A DNA stretch of 64,000 nt from CAVRJC01 sp963721435 (GTDB lineage Bacteria > Actinomycetota > Acidimicrobiia > IMCC26256 > DASPTH01), in contig CAVRJC010000012.1 in assembly GCA_963721435.1 (NCBI GenBank), positions 1,240,001-1,304,000 of the forward strand, given 5' to 3'. The notes beneath the pieces are model-generated. The model had not been told where the DNA came from. It did not search any database and worked only from the letters and a program-made list of their open reading frames with translations. Positions within the stretch are counted from its first letter, which is position 1. The number at the start of each line of letters is the position of its first letter. A program made the position numbers and the translations under genes. Positions 59,220-64,000 of the stretch are shown here, piece after piece.

Positions 59220-62200
59220 GTGACCGATGTCGACGGGTTCGTCCACCAGTTCGTGGCGGGAGCCGATCCCGACGACATCGCCGCGATCGGCCTCGAGAAC
59301 CTGGAAGCCGCCGGTCGGTCGTTGTTCTCCTTGGGCCGGCAGCGGGCGGCGGGCGAGACCGTGGTCCGGGTCGCGAATCCCACCCGCGCGCTCGACGGTT
59401 GGGACTCGCCGCACACCGTCGTCGAGATCGTCACCGATGACGCGCCGTTCCTCGTGGACTCGGTGTCGGTCGCGCTCGTCGGCCGGGCCTACGACATCCA
59501 CCTGCTGCTGCACCCGCGGGTCGACGACACCGCGTGGATGCACCTCGAGATCGACCGTGAGTCCGATGCGCGTCAGCTCGCCGAGCTGCAGTCGATGCTC
59601 GAGGGTGTCGTGGCCGACGTGCGCGTCGTGGTCGAAGACTGGCGGTCGATGCGCGACCGCGCGGTTGCGCTCGCGCACGCGCTGCGAGCGTCGCCGCCAC
59701 TGCGCGTCGACGGCGCGGACGCCGACGAAGCCGCGACGTTCCTCGAGTGGCTCACCGACGACAACTTCACGTTCGTGGGCTACTGCGAGTACGACCTGGT
59801 CGAGCACGACGGCACCGATGCGCTCCATCTCGTGGCGGGCTCGCAGCTCGGCATGGTCCGCCGCCGCCCGATGTCGGAGTACTCGCGCACGTTCTCGTTG
59901 ATGGCTCCCGAGACGCGGCGCAAGGCACGCGAGCCGTGGGTGCTCACGCTCACCAAGACCCAGGCGCGTGCCACCGTGCACCGCGCGGTGCCCCTCGACT
60001 ACGTCGGCGTGAAGCGCTTCGACGCCGACGGGAAGGTGATCGGTGAGTGCCGGTTCACCGGCCTGTACACGTCGACCGTCTACACGGAGAGCACGTACCG
60101 GATACCCGTCGTCCGCCGCAAGGTCGCGCAGGTGACCGCCGAGTCCGGCTTCGCGCCGAGCGGCCATGACGGCCGCGCGCTCGCGAACATCCTCGAGACG
60201 TACCCGCGCGACGAGCTGTTCCGGCTCTCGGTGCAGGAGCTCGGCTCGATCGCGCACGGCATCCTGCGCATGGGCCAGCGGCGGAGCGTGCGGTTGTTCG
60301 CGAGCCGCGACGAGTTCGGCCGCTTCGTGTCGTGCCTCGTGTACCTCCCGCGCGATCGCTACACGACCACGACGCGTGTCGGCATCGTCTTCACGCTGCG
60401 ACGCGCGTTCCAGGGCACCGCGGCCGACTTCACCGTGCTCGTCACCGAGTCGTTGCTCGCCCGTCTCCACATCATCGTCGACACGCCCGATCCGATGATC
60501 GCCGTCGACATCGACGCGCTCGAAGCCGATCTCGGGCGCATCGCGCGCGCGTGGGTCGACGACCTGCGCGACGCGCTCATCGCCGCACGCGGCGAGGAGG
60601 CCGGCCTCGACACGTTCCGCGGGTACGCGAACGCGTTCCTGCCTTCGTACCAGGAAGACGTCTCTCCCGCCGACGCGGTCGACGACATCGCCGTCCTCGA
60701 GCAGCTCGATCCCGCCGGCGATCTGCAGATCCGGATCAAAGGCGAATCCAGTACCGGCATCCCGGGGACCGCGACAGTGAAGCTCTACCGCTCGGGCACG
60801 CCACTCGTGCTCTCCGCGGTGATCCCGGTGCTCGAGCACCTCGGTCTCACCGTGGCGGAGGAACGGCCGTACCAAGTGACCCCGGCGCGCGGCTCGTCGT
60901 GCTGGGTCGACACGTTCCGGGCGCAGCTCGACGACGGCGACGTGCTCGACGATCCCGACACGCAGTCGCGTGTCGCCGAGCTGTTCCTCGGCGTGTGGGC
61001 CGGCGCGATCGAGAACGACTCTCTGAACCGGCTCGTGGTGCGCGCCGGGCTGCGCGTGCGCGACGTCGTGTTGCTGCGCGCGCTGGTGAAGTACCTGCGT
61101 CAGGCCGGCGTGCGCTTCACCGAGGCCTACATCGCCGACGCGCTCGTCACGAGCTCGCGCGCGGCGCGCCTCCTCTGCGAGTTGTTCCACGCGCGCTTGC
61201 TTCCGCGCTCGGGCACGGAGCCCGCTGCTCGTGCGGAGGAGGAGGTCGCCGACGAGCTGGGTGGCGAGATCGACGCAGTGGTCGGTCTCGACGACGACCG
61301 CATGCTCCGCGCGCTGCTCACGCTCGTGCAGGCCGCGGTGCGCACGAACGCGTTCGCGCCCGGGAGCGCGTCGTCGTTGGCGATCAAGTTCGACCCGCTC
61401 CTCGTGCCGTTCCTCCCCGCACCGCGGCCGGCGCACGAGATCTGGGTGTACTCGCCGCGCGTGGAAGGCGTGCACCTGCGCGCCGGCGACATCGCGCGCG
61501 GTGGCATTCGCTGGTCCGATCGACGCGAGGACTTCCGCACCGAGATCCTCGGCCTCATGAAGGCGCAGACCGCGAAGAACTCGGTCATCGTGCCGGTGGG
61601 TGCGAAGGGCGGCTTCGTCGTCAAGCAGGGCGAAGGGCTCGACTGCTACCGCACCTTCATCCGCGGCCTGCTCGACGTCACCGACGACATCGTGGACGCG
61701 CGGGTCGTCCACCCGGCTTCGGTGCACTGCCTCGACGGTGACGACCCCTATCTGGTCGTCGCCGCCGACAAGGGCACGGCCACGTTCTCCGACACCGCGA
61801 ACGAGCTCGCAGCCGAGTACGGCTTCTGGCTCGGCGACGCGTTCGCGTCGGGTGGGTCGTCGGGCTTCGACCACAAGGAGATGGGGATCACGGCGCGCGG
61901 CGCGTGGGTCTCGGTGCGCGCCCACTTCCGTGCGCGCGGTATCGACGCCGACACCGCCGAGCTCAGCGTGGTCGGGGTCGGTGACATGTCGGGCGACGTG
62001 TTCGGGAACGGTGTGCTGCAGTCCGCGCACATCAAGCTGGTGGCGGCGTTCGACCACCGGCACGTGTTCCTCGACCCCGATCCCGACCCGGCCCGCAGCG
62101 ACGCCGAGCGCCGCCGCCTGTTCGCGCTCCCGCGCTCCTCCTGGGCCGACTACGACGCAACCGTCATCTCGACGGGTGGCGGCGTGTTCCCGCGCACCGC

Positions 62201-63860
62201 GAAGTCGGTGGCGGTCACACCCGAGGTGCGAGGGGTGCTCGGGATCGACGCGGAGACGCTCACGCCCGAAGACCTCATCCGGGCGATCCTGCGCGCCCCC
62301 GTCGACCTCTTCTGGAACGGCGGCATCGGCACCTTCGTCAAGGCGAGCACCGAGTCGAACGCCGACGTCGGTGACCGCACCAACGACGCCATCCGCGTCG
62401 ACGCGAGCGAGCTGCGGTGCACGGTGTTCGCAGAAGGGGGCAACCTCGGCATCACGCAGCGTGGCCGGGTCGAGTACGCGCTCGCAGGCGGCCGGGTGAA
62501 CACCGATGCCATCGACAACTCGGCCGGGGTCGACACCTCCGACCACGAGGTGAACATCAAGATCCTGCTCCGCGTCGCGATCGCGGGCGACGCGCTGCGC
62601 GAGGAGGAGCGCGACCCGCTGCTGCGGGCGATGACCGACGAGGTCGCGGCACTCGTGCTGGCCGACAACTCGGCGCAGGCGAACGCGCTCGAGATCGCGT
62701 TGGTCGAGGCGAGCGCGTTGGTCGGTGTGCACGCGCGCCAGATCGAGCGGCTCGAGCAGTCCGCGAAGATCGACCGCGCACTCGAGGCATTGCCCACGCC
62801 GAAGCAGCTGCAGGAGCGGGCCGCGGCCGGTCTGGGGCTCACGGCACCGGAGCTCGCGGTGCTGCTCGCCTACACGAAGCTCGACCTCGAACAGGAGCTG
62901 GTCGCCTCCGACCTGCCCGACGACCCGTACGTGGAACCGGCGCTCATGAGCTATTTCCCGAGTGTGTTGCGCACGCGCTTCGACACAGAGATCCGCGCGC
63001 ATCGGCTTCGGCGCGAGATCATCGCGACCGTCGTCGCGAACGCGGTCGTCAACCGCGCGGGGATCAGCTTCGTGTCACGGCTCAGCGACGAGACGGGCGC
63101 GCCGATGCCGCGGATCGCGCGCGCCCATGTCGTCGCGCGCGATGTCTTCGACGCCGAAGCGACGTGGGACGCCATCGACGCGCTCGACCTCGTGGTCCCG
63201 GCCGCGACGCAGGACGCGATGTTCCTCGCGGTGCGGCGCCAGGTCGAGCGCACCGCGCGCCGGCTGGTGCAGAGCCGCGACCCGCTCGCGCTCGGTCCTG
63301 CGGTCGCGCGGTATCACGAAGGGGCGCGCGCGCTCGTCGACGCCCTCCCGTCGCTGCTCATCGGCACGTGTGCGACGCGTCGGGAGGCCGACGTCGAGCA
63401 GTTGCGCGCGGTCGGGGTTCCGGAACCGCTCGCGGCGCGCGTCGCGCTCGCGGAATGGATGCCGGCCACGCTCGACATCGTCGACCTCGCCGAGCGGTCA
63501 CACGAGCCGGTCGCGGTGGTCGCGGGCACCTACTTCGCGCTGACCAACGCGCTGCGCCTCGACTGGCTCCGCGACCGCATTGCCGAGCTGCCGCGCGGCG
63601 ACCGCTGGCAGACCGAAGCCCGCGCCGCGCTCCGCGACGAGCTGCATGACGCACACCGCCAGCTCGCGGAGGTCGTCCTCACCACGACCGACGCCACGCA
63701 GCCGCCGGTCGATCGCGTCGACGCATGGTCGACGGCGCGCTCGCTCGCGGTGCAGCGCTTCCTGCAGATGCTCACCGATATCGAAGCTGCGGGCGTGTTC
63801 GACCTCACCACGCTCGGCGTCGCGCGTCGCGCGCTCCGGGATCTCGCGGTCGGCACCTGA
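59220..63860 (+). CDS. gdh2: NAD-specific glutamate dehydrogenase, large (180-kDa class)
   Basis: 1546 residues, intact, close to the 1,600-1,650 of the Streptomyces clavuligerus-type enzymes. The N-terminal third holds the ACT-like regulatory region (DDAPFLVDSVSVALVGRAYDIHLLLHP). The catalytic core near residues 750-800 contains ARGGIRWSDRREDFRTEILGLMKAQTAKNSVIVPVGAKGGFV, with the substrate Lys residues. The Rossmann segment VVGVGDMSGDVFGNGVLQS lies near 915, and FWNGGIGTFVKASTESNADVGDRTND follows. A long helical C-terminus completes it. It deaminates glutamate to 2-oxoglutarate and ammonium for carbon use, fitting the catabolic gene content and the 2-oxoglutarate-dependent oxygenases. Confidence 0.95.
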   Translation: MTDVDGFVHQFVAGADPDDIAAIGLENLEAAGRSLFSLGRQRAAGETVVRVANPTRALDGWDSPHTVVEIVTDDAPFLVDSVSVALVGRAYDIHLLLHPRVDDTAWMHLEIDRESDARQLAELQSMLEGVVADVRVVVEDWRSMRDRAVALAHALRASPPLRVDGADADEAATFLEWLTDDNFTFVGYCEYDLVEHDGTDALHLVAGSQLGMVRRRPMSEYSRTFSLMAPETRRKAREPWVLTLTKTQARATVHRAVPLDYVGVKRFDADGKVIGECRFTGLYTSTVYTESTYRIPVVRRKVAQVTAESGFAPSGHDGRALANILETYPRDELFRLSVQELGSIAHGILRMGQRRSVRLFASRDEFGRFVSCLVYLPRDRYTTTTRVGIVFTLRRAFQGTAADFTVLVTESLLARLHIIVDTPDPMIAVDIDALEADLGRIARAWVDDLRDALIAARGEEAGLDTFRGYANAFLPSYQEDVSPADAVDDIAVLEQLDPAGDLQIRIKGESSTGIPGTATVKLYRSGTPLVLSAVIPVLEHLGLTVAEERPYQVTPARGSSCWVDTFRAQLDDGDVLDDPDTQSRVAELFLGVWAGAIENDSLNRLVVRAGLRVRDVVLLRALVKYLRQAGVRFTEAYIADALVTSSRAARLLCELFHARLLPRSGTEPAARAEEEVADELGGEIDAVVGLDDDRMLRALLTLVQAAVRTNAFAPGSASSLAIKFDPLLVPFLPAPRPAHEIWVYSPRVEGVHLRAGDIARGGIRWSDRREDFRTEILGLMKAQTAKNSVIVPVGAKGGFVVKQGEGLDCYRTFIRGLLDVTDDIVDARVVHPASVHCLDGDDPYLVVAADKGTATFSDTANELAAEYGFWLGDAFASGGSSGFDHKEMGITARGAWVSVRAHFRARGIDADTAELSVVGVGDMSGDVFGNGVLQSAHIKLVAAFDHRHVFLDPDPDPARSDAERRRLFALPRSSWADYDATVISTGGGVFPRTAKSVAVTPEVRGVLGIDAETLTPEDLIRAILRAPVDLFWNGGIGTFVKASTESNADVGDRTNDAIRVDASELRCTVFAEGGNLGITQRGRVEYALAGGRVNTDAIDNSAGVDTSDHEVNIKILLRVAIAGDALREEERDPLLRAMTDEVAALVLADNSAQANALEIALVEASALVGVHARQIERLEQSAKIDRALEALPTPKQLQERAAAGLGLTAPELAVLLAYTKLDLEQELVASDLPDDPYVEPALMSYFPSVLRTRFDTEIRAHRLRREIIATVVANAVVNRAGISFVSRLSDETGAPMPRIARAHVVARDVFDAEATWDAIDALDLVVPAATQDAMFLAVRRQVERTARRLVQSRDPLALGPAVARYHEGARALVDALPSLLIGTCATRREADVEQLRAVGVPEPLAARVALAEWMPATLDIVDLAERSHEPVAVVAGTYFALTNALRLDWLRDRIAELPRGDRWQTEARAALRDELHDAHRQLAEVVLTTTDATQPPVDRVDAWSTARSLAVQRFLQMLTDIEAAGVFDLTTLGVARRALRDLAVGT

Positions 63861-63870
63861 GGGGAAGCTC

Positions 63871-64000
63871 TCAGGAAGGGATGGCGCGGCGGCGGGTCAG
63901 GCGGCGGATGCGGTCGGCGCCGAGCGCGGCGCGGGCGGCGTTGGCGCCGCACGCGCCGTGGACGCCACCACCGGGGTGCGCCGACGCGGACGCGAGGAAG
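63871..64000 (-). CDS. Phytoene dehydrogenase-like FAD oxidoreductase, C-terminal end only
   Basis: The last 42 residues of a gene that enters from the right edge. The segment AHPGGGVHGACGANAARAAL is the highly conserved C-terminal FAD-binding motif of CrtI/phytoene-desaturase-type NAD(P)/FAD oxidoreductases (HPGGG...GxNAA). The tail RIRRLTRRRAIPS is basic. Function could be carotenoid desaturation or another amine/lipid oxidation; most of the protein is outside the window. It ends 10 bases from the convergent glutamate dehydrogenase gene. Confidence 0.8.
   Translation of the reverse strand, partial: FLASASAHPGGGVHGACGANAARAALGADRIRRLTRRRAIPS

Noticed and set aside
58923..63002. A 1359-residue open frame antisense to the glutamate dehydrogenase gene
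   Set aside because: It is an Arg/Val/Asp-rich shadow produced by high GC in the complementary strand. Only its last 67 codons (zinc ribbon) look like a protein. The sense strand carries a complete known enzyme.
1..64000. CRISPR arrays, tRNA/rRNA genes, prophage or integrase genes
   Set aside because: No regular direct repeats, cloverleaf-like sequences, conserved rRNA segments or recognisable phage/recombinase proteins were seen on either strand.

Overview
The window is about 70% G+C. It has tightly packed genes, very high GC at third codon positions, frequent GTG/TTG starts and many ATGA/GTGA stop-start overlaps. Together with a very large actinobacterial-type NAD-glutamate dehydrogenase and dense fatty-acid/CoA catabolic gene sets, this points to a high-GC actinobacterium. 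An uncultured Acidimicrobiia-like soil or freshwater lineage is my best guess, but that placement is inference. No tRNA, rRNA, CRISPR array, insertion sequence or phage gene was found, and no gene-free stretch exceeds 300 bases.

Layout. 1-2987: a branched-chain amino acid type ABC uptake cassette on the minus strand (substrate-binding protein, LivH, broken LivM). 3120-4974: a PQQ-type sugar dehydrogenase lipoprotein and a small membrane protein. 5037-8464: a thiolase-like/DUF35 pair, a crotonase and a flavin/F420 oxidoreductase. 8475-11610: a GMC oxidoreductase and an acyl-CoA ligase. 11723-17708: a hot-dog dehydratase, acyl-CoA dehydrogenase, TauD dioxygenase, luciferase-like monooxygenase and amidohydrolase. 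17844-21374: a DUF4190 protein, CAAX protease, SDR, peroxiredoxin and MOSC protein. 21468-23010: a cobalt-type nitrile hydratase operon (beta, alpha, activator). 23052-24889: a GNAT acetyltransferase, a 42-residue peptide and a DUF4037 protein. 24937-30947: an acyl-CoA dehydrogenase, a heavily frameshifted Baeyer-Villiger monooxygenase, a NIPSNAP-like protein, a malate/lactate-type dehydrogenase and a TauD dioxygenase. 30965-39788: a ThDP enzyme, an amidohydrolase, two acyl-CoA dehydrogenase pairs, a crotonase and an SDR. 39793-42253: an SDR, an esterase and a GntR regulator. 42272-48640: a ligase with three crotonases, divergent from a double-domain CoA-transferase. 48661-55073: a DUF952-aminotransferase fusion, then ligase, SDR, PhyH dioxygenase and Zn alcohol dehydrogenase. 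55137-57816: a three-gene operon of a lipocalin-like protein, a kinase-like protein and an unknown. 57891-64000: a TauD dioxygenase, a zinc-ribbon protein, glutamate dehydrogenase and the end of a phytoene-dehydrogenase-like gene.

How the genes fit together. The content is that of an organism living on unusual carboxylic acids (branched, cyclic, steroid- or terpenoid-like). Three acyl-CoA ligases and a CoA-transferase activate substrates. Six acyl-CoA dehydrogenases, five crotonase-fold enzymes, a MaoC-like dehydratase, four SDRs and a thiolase/aldolase-like pair process the CoA esters. Oxygenases (three TauD, one PhyH, two luciferase-like, one BVMO) provide the initial oxidation. Nitrile hydratase adds nitrile use.

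Two patterns run through the window. First, many genes look leaderless: a TANNNT-type -10 element ends 6-8 bases before the start codon, and in three divergent gene pairs the two -10 elements overlap each other. Second, about ten genes are interrupted by single-base indels while the correct frames stay free of stops. This looks more like assembly/read errors than long-standing decay, but reads are needed to decide.
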